Part shown: positions 1 to 8,080 of the stretch, piece by piece | Numbering within the stretch: position 1 is the first letter of the stretch | Layout of the letters: every line of letters starts with the position of its first letter | NCBI GenBank assembly: GCA_027887005.1 | Contig: JAPCJI010000002.1 | Coordinates: forward strand, 173,958-237,957 | Reading direction: 5' to 3' | Source: Nitrososphaerota archaeon | GTDB taxonomy: Archaea > Thermoproteota > Nitrososphaeria > Nitrososphaerales > Gagatemarchaeaceae | DNA length: 64,000 bases | The notes under the pieces: model-generated | The model's input: only the letters and a program-made list of their open reading frames with translations | Told to the model about the DNA's origin: nothing | The model's database searches: none | Made by a program: the position numbers and the translations under genes

Positions 1-453
1 TCGCTCCGGGACGAGTACGGACTCCTCACCATAGAAGACCCGTTCGCGGAAGATTCATTCGAGTCCTTAGCTGCGATCACCAGAAGACTCGGACGGAAGA
101 CAAAGATCATCGGGGACGACGTGTACGTGACAAACGTTTCGAGGATGAAGAAGGGAATCAGGATGTCAGCGACGAATGCGGTGTTGATCAAGCTCAACCA
201 GATAGGGACGGTCTCAGAGACCGAAGACGCGGTGCGCCTGGCGAGGAAGGCGAAGTGGACCGTGGTGGTATCCCACAGGTCGGGGGAGACGGACGACCCC
301 TTCATCGCCCACCTTGCGACAGCGTTTGGGGCCGAGTTCATCAAGACCGGAGCCCCGGCCAGAGGAGAGAGGGTTGCGAAGTACAACGAACTCCTAAGAA
401 TTGAGGAGCAACTGGGGGCGAAGGCCAAGTACTCCGGAAAGCAGTTCAGCTAG
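1..453 (+). CDS. eno: enolase, C-terminal part (5' end outside window)
   Basis: Frame 1 is open from the first base to the TAG at 451-453 and encodes the last 150 or so residues of phosphopyruvate hydratase, which converts 2-phosphoglycerate to phosphoenolpyruvate in glycolysis and gluconeogenesis. Visible family motifs are IEDPFAED, IIGDD, IKLNQIGT with the catalytic lysine, VVSHRSGETDD, and the C-terminal KTGAPARGERVAKYNELLRIEE block. The Mg-binding aspartate and the loop SHRSGE are intact, so nothing suggests degeneration. The start lies upstream of the window. The gene converges on the tRNA-Ser gene 7 bp downstream. Confidence 0.95.
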   Translation, partial: SLRDEYGLLTIEDPFAEDSFESLAAITRRLGRKTKIIGDDVYVTNVSRMKKGIRMSATNAVLIKLNQIGTVSETEDAVRLARKAKWTVVVSHRSGETDDPFIAHLATAFGAEFIKTGAPARGERVAKYNELLRIEEQLGAKAKYSGKQFS

Positions 454-460
454 AGGAGTG

Positions 461-576
461 CGCAGGGGGTGGGATTCGAACCCACGAGTCCCGTGAGAGA
501 CACAGGCTTAGCAAGCTCGCGCCGAATCGTCTGCGCCTTACCAGGCTACCCGAAGGTGTCTCTAGGCTACCCCTGC
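461..576 (-). tRNA. tRNA-Ser(GCT) with two predicted introns
   Basis: On the minus strand the acceptor GCAGGGG pairs with CCCCTGC, followed by discriminator G. The T-arm is GTGGG-TTCGAAT-CCCAC and the long variable arm folds as GTCTC/GGGAC. The gene is 116 nt, about 30 nt too long. Removing 16 nt from the D-loop and 14 nt from the anticodon stem gives an 86-nt class II tRNA with D-arm GCCTAGCCTGGTAAGGC, a perfect 5-bp anticodon stem CAGGC/GCCTG and loop TTGCTAA (anticodon GCT). Both insertions can be drawn as BHB motifs cut after the second bulge nucleotide: GCCT/GGGT with bulges AGA and AGC, and GCGC/GCGC with bulges AGA and GAG. Intron boundaries are inferred from folding. Confidence 0.88.
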
Positions 577-599
577 TCGAGTTCGGAGCCGACCTGTGG

Positions 600-610
600 C
601 CGTTAAAAAG
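600..610 (-). promoter_or_regulatory. T-tract ending SRP RNA, also TATA-like box of tRNA-Ser
   Basis: Read on the minus strand the sequence is CTTTTTAACGG. It follows the closing helix of the SRP RNA, where a T-run is the expected archaeal terminator, and lies about 29 nt before the first base of tRNA-Ser, the expected TATA position. The dual role is inferred from spacing. Confidence 0.45.
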
Positions 611-932
611 CAAGTGGCGGCGGGTCCCTCGGAGTTCACCATCACTCCTCGCCCCCGTCTCGTCAGACGGGGAATCCCCCACGTAGACGAGGCAGCGTGG
701 TCACGTCACCCTAGGGCTGCTCCCTCCCGGACCTCGCCCGATTCGGCAATCAAGAGTCAGGACCTCTCCTTCGAGAGGACTGCTCCTCATGACCGCCCAC
801 CTCGGCGTGAGTTCGTCTCCCCCGCCAGTCGCGGGTTGCGGGGAAGGTGGCTTTACCCGAAGGTTACTGGCGCCGCATGAAGCCGGTTTCGGCCAAGCGG
901 GGACGGCTATCCCCCGGTCCCTACCCACCGCC
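611..932 (-). ncRNA. ffs: archaeal SRP 7S RNA
   Basis: This 320-nt stretch without a credible ORF carries the SRP RNA hallmarks on the minus strand. The SRP54-binding helix 8 motif reads AGGTCCGGGAGGGAGCAGCC near 711-735. The 5' domain contains CCGGGGGATAGCCGTCCCCG followed by TTGGCCGAAACCGGC, like other archaeal 7S RNAs. The ends close on each other: GGCGGTGGGT at 932-923 pairs with ACCCGCCGCC at 625-616. The RNA scaffolds SRP19 and SRP54 for co-translational targeting. A T-tract follows at 605-609. The 5' end is placed by the terminal helix and by a TATA box about 26 nt upstream. Confidence 0.92.
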
Positions 933-939
933 AACCCTG

Positions 940-1872
940 TCAGGTCTGGCCCACATATTTAACGTGCTGTTTGACTTCGGACTTCATCCGGCATACGTTA
1001 CACAGGCCACTCGAGGAGGGCCTCCCGCAGTCGGAGCAGGGGACCGATTTCTTGTCCGACTTGCCGGCGTAACGCGAGATCACGTCAAGGCTGGAACTCA
1101 GGAGGACGTTCTTCACCCCAGGATGGTTCGCCTCCATCTGGTTGAGGTAGTCGCGGACCTCGCTCCTCAGGCCCTCGTGCATATAGGGGCAGCTCACGCT
1201 CTGGAAGGGGACCCCGGATTGGAAGGCGAAGAGGGCGACCTCCTCCTCGCAAATCTCCATGAACGGCTTCACTCGGCGCATGGGGAAGCTCTCGTCGACA
1301 TAGGCGGGGTGGAGCCAGCCCAGGCGGGCGACGTCGCCGTGGAACAGGTTCATCATGAACGTCTGGATGTAGTCGTCAAGGTTGTGGGCCGTTGCTACCA
1401 CCGAGACTCGGGCCCTCTCCGCGGCCTCGTCTATGGCCCTGCGCCTGAAGACTCCGCAGAAGCTGCACGAAGATACTTCGCGTTCTTCCTTCCAGTCCAA
1501 GGCCTCGTCCAGGGAGAACCCGAAGAGCTCCTTGTAGGAGACGGTGAGGTGCTCGACTCCCAGCCTGTCCGTGAGCGACTTCGCGTGCTCCAACGCCTCA
1601 TCACGGTAGCCGGCGACCCCTTCGTCGACGGATATGGCGACCAGTTCGTTCCCGTGGAGGAGGCCGTGGAGCACCTCGAGGAGGGAAAGGCTGTCCTTGC
1701 CCCCCGAGACCGCGACGCCCACCCTCTCTCCATGGGCGATCATTCCGTACTTTGACATCGTCTTCCGAGTCTTCTCGACGATTGATTCCTTGAAGCAGGT
1801 GGCGCAGAGGGACTCGCCTGAATATCGCCTGGTGTAGAAGACCTTCCCCCCGCACCGTGAGCATCCGGCCAT
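940..1872 (-). CDS. ttuA: tRNA 2-thiolation enzyme of the TtuA/Ncs6 family
   Basis: A 310-residue PP-loop ATPase that activates a tRNA uridine for sulfur transfer (2-thiouridine). It begins with a zinc knuckle (CSRCGG and LCATCF, residues about 4-28), then the PP-loop SGGKDS (about 55-60). Central cysteines CSFCG and CPYMHEG match the catalytic or iron-sulfur ligands of the TIGR00269 group. It ends with a second zinc knuckle, CSDCG and CNVC. Length and domain order match archaeal homologues. ATG start, chosen because it begins the zinc knuckle. Its last codons overlap the SRP RNA promoter. The exact modified position (wobble or U54) cannot be decided from sequence alone. Confidence 0.9.
   Translation of the reverse strand: MAGCSRCGGKVFYTRRYSGESLCATCFKESIVEKTRKTMSKYGMIAHGERVGVAVSGGKDSLSLLEVLHGLLHGNELVAISVDEGVAGYRDEALEHAKSLTDRLGVEHLTVSYKELFGFSLDEALDWKEEREVSSCSFCGVFRRRAIDEAAERARVSVVATAHNLDDYIQTFMMNLFHGDVARLGWLHPAYVDESFPMRRVKPFMEICEEEVALFAFQSGVPFQSVSCPYMHEGLRSEVRDYLNQMEANHPGVKNVLLSSSLDVISRYAGKSDKKSVPCSDCGRPSSSGLCNVCRMKSEVKQHVKYVGQT
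953..962 (-). promoter_or_regulatory. TATA box for SRP RNA inside the ttuA coding end
   Basis: On the minus strand TTAAATATG lies about 26 nt before the inferred 5' end of the SRP RNA at 932. These bases also encode the last residues of the upstream thiolase gene (H-V-K-Y-V before the stop at 940-942). Spacing and sequence fit an archaeal TBP site; no experimental support is available here. Confidence 0.5.
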
Positions 1873-1945
1873 GGTTGTGCCGTCGGCCTTCGCGTCTCTA
1901 TAAAGCGTGAACGCTTAAAGCGCCAGCGGATTCCGCGGGTCAAGA

Positions 1946-3175
1946 ATGTCTTCGGAGGACTTCAAGAGGGTCGAGGTCTCGAGATACGGCATCGTCCTCC
2001 TGAGAACGAGGAGGTTCAAAGGCCTGATGGACAGGCTGGGCAGGAACAAGATTGCAAAGCCCGTAGGATGGGTATTGCTGTATCTGATGCCAATTGCCGC
2101 AGCCTTTGGGTTCTTCATCTTCATCTCGAATTTCCTTGTACTCTTTTCTCCCGTCGCTCACCAAGCGGCCGGAGTCGTCCGGGGGATCAGTCCGCTGGCC
2201 TATCTGGGGCTCCCAGGGATCAATCCGTACATCCCGTTCCTGTACGGCTGGATAGCACTCGTCTTCGGAATGATCGTGCACGAGGGTGCCCACGGGGTAG
2301 TCTCGCGGAGCCTTGGGCTCCCTGTCAAGGCGTCAGGCCTGCTCTTCTTCCTCTTCGTACCGATTGGTGCCTTCGTCGATATCGATGAAACAGCCCTGAA
2401 GGCTGCGCGAGCTAGAGACTCGGGAAGAGTGCTCGCTGCAGGGGCGGGAGTGAACTTCGTTGCCGGGATTGTGTTTCTTCTCCTCCTTTCGAACACTGTT
2501 TCGACGATGAGTCCTGCGGCCAACGGGCTGGCCATAACGGGTGTGGGCTCCCCTTCCCCCGCGGCTACTGCGGGGATCCATCCTGGTGACTTCATACTCT
2601 CCGTCAACGGCGTTCACCTTAACGACACGTCGCAAATCGTGAACTCCAATTGGTACAAACAGAATCAGACGATCACGATGACAGTCTGGAGGTCAGGAGA
2701 GGTGCGGACGGTTGGCCTGACGGTAGGGAGGAACCCGGCCAACGCGTCTCTTCCATATCTGGGCATCAACTCCATCGGCTACTCGGAGCTCCGCGGAATA
2801 GCCTCGAGATACTCGAACTCCTTCCTGACTCGTCCTGTGATCTACATCTGCATACCTGCCTTCCCATGCGCCGCATCGATCATCCCTTTTTCTGACACGC
2901 TGGCGCCCCTCTACACTTCGCCATACGGGGGGGCCCTGGTACCACTCGCCTCCCTTCTCTACTGGCTCTTCTTCCTGAACTTCAACCTGGCGATATTCAA
3001 CGCGCTGCCGATATACCCCTTGGACGGCGGCCAGGCGTTCCGCATAGGGCTGGGCGCGTTGGGCCGTGGAAAGCTTAGCGAGAAGACACTGTCCAATCTG
3101 TCTACGGTCGCCACGTTGGTCGTCTTTGCGCTCATCGTGACTTTTCCGCTGTCAGCCTACCTGGGCCTCATCTGA
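1946..3175 (+). CDS. site-2-type intramembrane metalloprotease (M50) with PDZ domain
   Basis: A 409-residue multi-pass membrane protein. The zinc site VHEGAHG (HExxH, about residues 112-118) lies in an N-terminal transmembrane region and the third ligand motif PLDGGQAF lies near residue 355 in the C-terminal core. Between them a PDZ-like domain (about 190-270) contains SPAATAGIHPGDFILSVNG. This order is the S2P layout, a protease that cleaves single-pass membrane proteins. The natural substrate is not evident. Divergent from ttuA across 73 bp, with an ATG start. A small membrane protein gene follows 40 bp downstream. Confidence 0.88.
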   Translation: MSSEDFKRVEVSRYGIVLLRTRRFKGLMDRLGRNKIAKPVGWVLLYLMPIAAAFGFFIFISNFLVLFSPVAHQAAGVVRGISPLAYLGLPGINPYIPFLYGWIALVFGMIVHEGAHGVVSRSLGLPVKASGLLFFLFVPIGAFVDIDETALKAARARDSGRVLAAGAGVNFVAGIVFLLLLSNTVSTMSPAANGLAITGVGSPSPAATAGIHPGDFILSVNGVHLNDTSQIVNSNWYKQNQTITMTVWRSGEVRTVGLTVGRNPANASLPYLGINSIGYSELRGIASRYSNSFLTRPVIYICIPAFPCAASIIPFSDTLAPLYTSPYGGALVPLASLLYWLFFLNFNLAIFNALPIYPLDGGQAFRIGLGALGRGKLSEKTLSNLSTVATLVVFALIVTFPLSAYLGLI

Positions 3176-3215
3176 GAAGAAGGCTCGTTAAATAGCAAGA
3201 TCCAATCACGAAAGG

Positions 3216-3482
3216 ATGCCCGCCATCCAGCCTCCTGCGCAGACGGGAGACCTGATTCAGCAGCTTGCGCAGCAGTTCACCTCGATCATGACGAGCGCCC
3301 TGACCACGATAGACTCGACGGTCGTCGACCTGGCGCGGTTGGCCTATGTGACGGTCCTGATGGTGGGGATCCTCCTCTACTTCACGCACGTCGAAAGGAG
3401 GCTCGGGAAGGACCTGATCAAGGGAGGGGTCGCCCTGGCCATCATGTCGGAGTTCGTATTCCCGGTGATCACGAAGTTCTGA
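3216..3482 (+). CDS. small membrane protein of unknown function
   Basis: Encodes 88 residues with a polar N-terminus and two hydrophobic segments (about 42-58 and 68-84) separated by a basic loop, ERRLGKDLIKG. A TATA-like GTTAAATAG lies about 27 bp before the ATG, suggesting its own nearly leaderless transcript. I do not recognise a family. It follows the M50 protease on the same strand and overlaps the 3' end of pelota by 14 bp. A protease partner or substrate role would be a guess. Confidence 0.65.
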   Translation: MPAIQPPAQTGDLIQQLAQQFTSIMTSALTTIDSTVVDLARLAYVTVLMVGILLYFTHVERRLGKDLIKGGVALAIMSEFVFPVITKF

Positions 3483-4527
3483 GACCGTACCTCAGCAGTG
3501 CGACGATGCCTCCGAAGGAGGAGACCTGCTTCCCGAACTCCATCGAGGAGTCAGCGAGGTAGACCTTCCCACCGCTCTCCTCCACAGAGTTGAGCACTCC
3601 CACCAGGGTCTCCTCGTCCACGCCGGTGGAGAAGACGTTGTCTGATACCGCGCACGAATCGACCGCGCCGGCGTCCGCCGCTTCCTTTACCCGGGGGAGG
3701 GTGTAGGCGACCTTGGGGTCTGAGGAGGAGATCCTCCTGACCGCTTCGACCACGAGCTGCTGCATCTCCACGACCAGGGACCCCCTCGCAATCTTCTGGA
3801 AACCCGGGTCCTTCACCAGCGCCCGGACGCCGTCGGCCCCGGTCAGGTCCGGGCCTTCGACGGTCTGGACAGGATAGGACCTCAGCCTCTCCCGAAGCTG
3901 ATTGGCGACCGCGCTTTTGAAGTTCCCGGGACCTGCGATGACTACGTCGTCACCCTCCTTCACCGACTGGGAGACCAGTTCGACCACCTTCGCCATGTAG
4001 GGCTTAGAGCTCTGCTCGTCGGACATTTTTCCCCCAAGGCCCGATTCCAGCGAGGCGATTATCGAAAGGTGGGAGCCGCTCAGGGCCCCGACCCCAGCCT
4101 CGCGCCTGTCCACGGCGACGATGATGAATCTCTTGGAAAGTTGTGAGGGTGGGCGGACAAGGCCGACGTCGACCTGGCTCCATCGCTCCTTGCGGACGGT
4201 CACGGTGTGGCCGGGGGAGAGAGTGATTGCGTGCGAGCCGACCTTGGTGACGCTATCGTCGCTCGCCTCCACGATGGTGCCCTTGAGCCTGAGCCTTTCG
4301 ATGCTGCTGTCGAGGTGCACCTCCTGGACCAGGAGGGCGATCGTGACCCTGACCCTTTCTCCTTTGTCTGGACGCGAGAACTCGTCCTCGTTCTTTACGA
4401 CCCGGGAACTGCGCGTGACTACGACGTCCCCCTTCGAGATGAGTCTTCGCAGGGTCCAGAGGTCCTCGGCGGATTCGATTATGAGAGAGCAGCGGCCGTG
4501 CTTTGGGTTGAATTCTGTGACTATCAA
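3469..4527 (-). CDS. pelA: pelota (Dom34), mRNA surveillance / ribosome rescue factor
   Basis: A 352-residue protein matching archaeal pelota along its full length: an N-terminal Sm-like domain (about 1-130), a central eRF1 domain 2-like region without the GGQ loop (about 135-260), and an eRF1 domain 3-like C-terminus (about 265-352). Pelota enters the A site of stalled ribosomes and, with aIF2-type or ABCE1 partners, promotes dissociation. The start is TTG, giving N-terminus MIVTEFNPKHG with a basic surface expected for mRNA contact. It lies 9 bp downstream of dnaG on the same strand, so co-transcription is likely. Confidence 0.9.
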   Translation of the reverse strand: MIVTEFNPKHGRCSLIIESAEDLWTLRRLISKGDVVVTRSSRVVKNEDEFSRPDKGERVRVTIALLVQEVHLDSSIERLRLKGTIVEASDDSVTKVGSHAITLSPGHTVTVRKERWSQVDVGLVRPPSQLSKRFIIVAVDRREAGVGALSGSHLSIIASLESGLGGKMSDEQSSKPYMAKVVELVSQSVKEGDDVVIAGPGNFKSAVANQLRERLRSYPVQTVEGPDLTGADGVRALVKDPGFQKIARGSLVVEMQQLVVEAVRRISSSDPKVAYTLPRVKEAADAGAVDSCAVSDNVFSTGVDEETLVGVLNSVEESGGKVYLADSSMEFGKQVSSFGGIVALLRYGLRTS

Positions 4528-4536
4528 TGGCCCGAG

Positions 4537-5712
4537 CTACTCTAGCCCGAGGTCCCTGAATGTCCCGATCCTCACGTCCTCGGGGATGTTGCTCAGCTCG
4601 CCGGTCCTGTGCCCGATGATGCCCTTGACGCCGACCTTGGTGGCGGATTCGACCAGCCTTTGAGTGACTATGCCGTCGAAGACCAGGAACTGGGCGCCGT
4701 TTGAGCTCTCCATCTTCTGGACGAGTTCGCTGATCGGGAATCGTCCGACTTCCTGCAGGCCCTTGTCGAGAAGGACGGCCTCCAGGGTCCCGTTCAGGCT
4801 TGGGTAGAGCTCGCGGGTCTTGAGGACGACGGGCTCCTCAGGCTCCTCCGGGGCCGCCGGCTCAGGTGCTCGTTCGGCGGGCCTTTCCCTGCGGGACGGC
4901 GCAGAGGGCGTCTCCGCCTTCCCCGCCTTCAGCATGTTGATGACATCGATCGGCGTCAGGTCTTCGACCTCCTTTCCTGGGGGGGCCCTGAGGACCTTCT
5001 CGACCCTGACGACCTGGCCGAGCTCCTTCTCTATGAGATCGCCTCCACGGTCGCCGTCGAGGACCGCGATGAGCCTCTTCTTCTTGCCTAGTTCGATTAT
5101 TGAATCGGGCACGCTTGTCCCCTCGAGCGCGACAACGTTCTCAATCCCTGCCCTGAGGAAGAGGACGACGTCAGCCCTTCCTTCCACCAGGTAGACCAGC
5201 TCTGATGAGTAGATGCCCGGACCGGCTGGCAGATTCTCGAGGCCGTAGTTGATCACCCGGGCCCGCTTCGTGGACTCGGTCACGTCCTTCAGGACGTTCT
5301 CGCCCTCGCTCGACGTCTTCGAACTCCATTCCCTTACGATAAGCTTGGCACGGTCGACTATCTGCTTCCTCTTGGTAGCCCTAACGTCCTCGATGGCGTC
5401 CATGGTAAAACGCGCGCTGCAGGGGCCCACCTTGTCGACGCTTTCGACCGCGGCCGCGATCAGGGCGGCTGTGCCCACGTCCGTCGACATCGGGACTATG
5501 ACTTCGCCGCGAGTTTTGTCGTTCTTCGACTCGAGGTTGATCTCTATCCTGCCGACCTTCCAGCTCTTCTGGAGTTCGTTGAGGTTCATTTCGGGCCCGA
5601 AAAGACCCTCGGTTTGGCCGAAGATTGCGCCGATTACGTCAGCGCGCTCGACGACGCCGTCTACCTCAAACCTCAGTCGTACTAAATACTTGACTATACC
5701 TGAATCTGGCAA
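4537..5712 (-). CDS. dnaG: archaeal DnaG primase
   Basis: 391 residues. The archaeal DnaG N-terminal region (VKYLVRLRFEVDGVVERADVIGAIFGQTEG in spirit, residues about 7-40) precedes a TOPRIM core at about 165-260 with the acidic motifs LVEGRADVV and AVLDGDRGGD. A Pro/Glu-rich linker (about 275-305) leads to a C-terminal domain. In archaea this protein makes short oligoribonucleotides and also associates with the exosome. All TOPRIM acidic residues are present. A second, small TOPRIM gene lies upstream and pelota lies downstream, both on the same strand. The start codon is ATG. Confidence 0.93.
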   Translation of the reverse strand: MPDSGIVKYLVRLRFEVDGVVERADVIGAIFGQTEGLFGPEMNLNELQKSWKVGRIEINLESKNDKTRGEVIVPMSTDVGTAALIAAAVESVDKVGPCSARFTMDAIEDVRATKRKQIVDRAKLIVREWSSKTSSEGENVLKDVTESTKRARVINYGLENLPAGPGIYSSELVYLVEGRADVVLFLRAGIENVVALEGTSVPDSIIELGKKKRLIAVLDGDRGGDLIEKELGQVVRVEKVLRAPPGKEVEDLTPIDVINMLKAGKAETPSAPSRRERPAERAPEPAAPEEPEEPVVLKTRELYPSLNGTLEAVLLDKGLQEVGRFPISELVQKMESSNGAQFLVFDGIVTQRLVESATKVGVKGIIGHRTGELSNIPEDVRIGTFRDLGLE

Positions 5713-5820
5713 TTGCTTTCTTACCTCTTTCGTTCATTCGTGTTTCAACTCGGCTTAACGTGTTAAGCGTAAGTCGATTTATCGCAAAAATCCGCGGGAA
5801 TATAAACTTCTTGTTTTCTG

Positions 5821-6219
5821 TCAGATTGCAGAAGGTTCTGCGAACCTAGAGAGGTTCTCAATGTGAAGGAAGACCCCCTTCGACGCCCGCTTGAGACGCC
5901 TCCTTTCCACGAGGGACGTCCTGAGGCCTTCGTGGCTGAGTCTCTTGGTAAACCGTGCGGCGAGCACGGCCCCCTCCCTGTCTAGGTCGGTCAGGATGAT
6001 CACCCTGTCGGAAGTTCCGAAGGCTTCGATCCCGCTCCTCCCCAGCGCCGAGACCGAAACTAGATGGCCCTGGAAGCCTAGTACCCTGAGCGCCGTCTCG
6101 TCGCGTTTGCCCTCGACCAGCAGCGACCACCCACCCTCTGACAGGTGGTTGAGGTCAGTTATGAAGCGGGTCAGGAAGACGCCGAACTCCTGGTATGCCT
6201 TCTCCCGCTTGTCTATCAT
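5821..6219 (-). CDS. small stand-alone TOPRIM protein
   Basis: 132 residues dominated by a TOPRIM fold: LVEGKRDETALRVLG (glutamate motif, about 34-48) and VIILTDLDREG (DxD motif, about 73-83), followed by a basic C-terminal half. It resembles the UPF0292 / RNase M5-like stand-alone TOPRIM proteins of archaea, whose role is not established; a nuclease or primase-related activity is inferred only from the fold. It shares orientation with dnaG, 108 bp upstream of that gene. ATG start. Confidence 0.8.
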   Translation of the reverse strand: MIDKREKAYQEFGVFLTRFITDLNHLSEGGWSLLVEGKRDETALRVLGFQGHLVSVSALGRSGIEAFGTSDRVIILTDLDREGAVLAARFTKRLSHEGLRTSLVERRRLKRASKGVFLHIENLSRFAEPSAI

Positions 6220-6318
6220 CGCTTTCCCTCTTTTTGGGTGTTGTTGCCCGCCTCTGACGAGCTCGGATCACGTCCCAGCTTACAGCGGGGAACATCACTA
6301 AGCCTCTTTGACGGGCAA

Positions 6319-6417
6319 ACGGCTTTCGTCTGTCGCGCGACTGGGTAAACCACCTGCTCATCAAAGCGTTTCCGCCTTCGCAGCTGGCCGTTTTGCGCGC
6401 TTTGAAACGAAAGCCGT
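6319..6417. ncRNA. candidate structured RNA (nested inverted repeats)
   Basis: The 220-bp gap between the small TOPRIM gene and pheT has no convincing ORF but dense complementarity. ACGGCTTTCGT at 6319-6329 is a perfect 11-bp inverted repeat of ACGAAAGCCGT at 6407-6417. Inside it TCAAAGCG at 6361-6368 pairs with CGCTTTGA at 6398-6405, a GTCGCGCGAC palindrome lies at 6332-6341, and GGT-AAACC sits just after it. Together they draw a closed multi-branch fold. Strand and function are unknown. A double terminator or a DNA cruciform site is a less likely alternative. Confidence 0.4.
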
Positions 6418-6439
6418 CTGTGGTCGGAGGAGGCTGGCG

Positions 6440-8080
6440 CTATTTTAGCTGTTTGTAGAGCTCGGAAAGGTCGAGCTCGAAGCCTGAGACAGGGACCTTG
6501 AGACCGAAAGCAGCGACGGCGTCCGGCTTCAACTCCCCGACGCTCCCGAGAGTATGGCCGCCGACGTCCACGGAGGCTGACCTCCCAGAGGCGAACGCCC
6601 AGTGCTGTGTCTCCTTGGCCTCGGCTTCCTCGCCTGTCAGGATTCTGCACGCTGCTTCAAGGTAGCTCTTGGCCTCGGAGTAGGACGACTGGGAGTGGGC
6701 CACCAAAGACCCGAGGTGCCAGGATTCGGCGACGCCATCTGCGGTCCTTGTGTAGACTCGGCCTATCTCGAAGACGCGCTGAGGGTAGTCGGATCTGATG
6801 TTGCTAGAGAGGGCTCCCATCAGCCCGGGGATCAAGGAGTCGCGGAGCACAGAGTGCTCGATGCTGCGTGGCTCGTGGACCGAGATCTTCCCAGCCGAGG
6901 GCCTCCCGAAATTCTCGAAGAGCGACTTCGCGTCGACCAACTCGAAGGTCATCGCCTCCAGCATGCCCGACCCCGCCATGATTGTCGACGCCGAATCCAG
7001 GAACTGCTCGAAAGGATGGAAGGACCCGGGCTGCCTGCTGGGCGGATAGAGGGGCTCGATCCTGTCGACTCCGTAGCCCAAAGCTACTTCCTCGGCGAGG
7101 TCCACGGGATGCAGGAGGTCGGCCCTATATCTGGGGGCGAGGGCTCTGCTCCCCTTGACCGAAAGACGGCTTCTCCCCAGCGACTTCGTGACCTCGGCCT
7201 TCGACAGGTCCAATCCTAGGACCGACCTGATGAGCCCGAGGTCAACCGGAAGCTCTCCGGGGGAAAGGTCCGGAGTCACTCGCGTGCGGTCGGAGTATCT
7301 GATGGACACGGTTCCAATCTTGCCTCCGGCTTCTGCGAGGGTCGTGGCGAGTATCGCGAGGACTTCGTCGCCGGTCCTCATTTCGGTGCTCGTCACGTCG
7401 ATGAACATGTCGTGGGTCCGAGTAGACACCCGTGTCTTGTCGCCGTTGATTACAGGAGGGAAAGAAAGAACCGTGCCCGCGGAATCCCGGACCACCGGAA
7501 AGAGGGTGTTCCCACTCAGGACGGGTCCGTATGCCTTGCCCTCCGGTGTCCCGGAAAGGATCGCAGAGATCGTAGAGGGTTTCGTCCCCCCGAGGGGAAC
7601 GAACTTGAAGCCCGGCGGAACGGCTTCGTAGGACAGCGGGGCCTTCACCGCCTTCAGGTCGTGGAGCCCTATCGCGACGACCTTCCTCCTTCTTCCCAAT
7701 CCGTTGTGGAGGTCCTCCTGAAGGGAGATTATCTGGCGCACATCCTCGTTGCCCAGGCGGAGGCCCATGGCGGTGGCGCAGGCGATGTAGGGCCTTATTC
7801 GGACGAGTCTCCTATCCACTGCTACTGCGATGCCCGAGGAGGAGATGCGATACAAGGGCAGACCCACTTCCTTTCCCATCAGACCCTTCAGGGCGCGTGC
7901 AATCCCGAAGTCGGTCCCGAAATCTGGGCGGTTTGGGCTGTATTCCACCCTGACCGTGTCTCCCTCTACGCTTTCGATATCCAACCCAATGTAGGGAAGC
8001 CTGTCCAGAATGCGCCTCCGGTCCGCTCCGACCATCTTGGCGAAGCGAGGTAGCGACATCTCAACGACTGGCAATCTCAA
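6440..8080 (-). CDS. pheT: phenylalanyl-tRNA synthetase beta subunit
   Basis: 546 residues, the usual archaeal length. Recognisable segments are the N-terminal MPVVEV-like strand (here LPVVEMSLPRF), B3/B4-type domain around residues 90-240, a B5 domain near 270-345 (TPDLSPGELPVDL), and the catalytic-like C-terminal domain ending in the GSVGELKPDAVAAFG strand. It forms the alpha2beta2 enzyme that charges tRNA-Phe; beta supplies tRNA binding and part of editing. Its start overlaps the end of pheS by about 20 bp, so the pair is translationally coupled. Confidence 0.95.
   Translation of the reverse strand: MRLPVVEMSLPRFAKMVGADRRRILDRLPYIGLDIESVEGDTVRVEYSPNRPDFGTDFGIARALKGLMGKEVGLPLYRISSSGIAVAVDRRLVRIRPYIACATAMGLRLGNEDVRQIISLQEDLHNGLGRRRKVVAIGLHDLKAVKAPLSYEAVPPGFKFVPLGGTKPSTISAILSGTPEGKAYGPVLSGNTLFPVVRDSAGTVLSFPPVINGDKTRVSTRTHDMFIDVTSTEMRTGDEVLAILATTLAEAGGKIGTVSIRYSDRTRVTPDLSPGELPVDLGLIRSVLGLDLSKAEVTKSLGRSRLSVKGSRALAPRYRADLLHPVDLAEEVALGYGVDRIEPLYPPSRQPGSFHPFEQFLDSASTIMAGSGMLEAMTFELVDAKSLFENFGRPSAGKISVHEPRSIEHSVLRDSLIPGLMGALSSNIRSDYPQRVFEIGRVYTRTADGVAESWHLGSLVAHSQSSYSEAKSYLEAACRILTGEEAEAKETQHWAFASGRSASVDVGGHTLGSVGELKPDAVAAFGLKVPVSGFELDLSELYKQLK

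Noticed and set aside
847..1755. 302-residue ORF on the plus strand
   Set aside because: It is the antisense of ttuA and SRP RNA in GC-rich DNA; composition is Gly/Val/Leu/Arg-biased with no homology signal.
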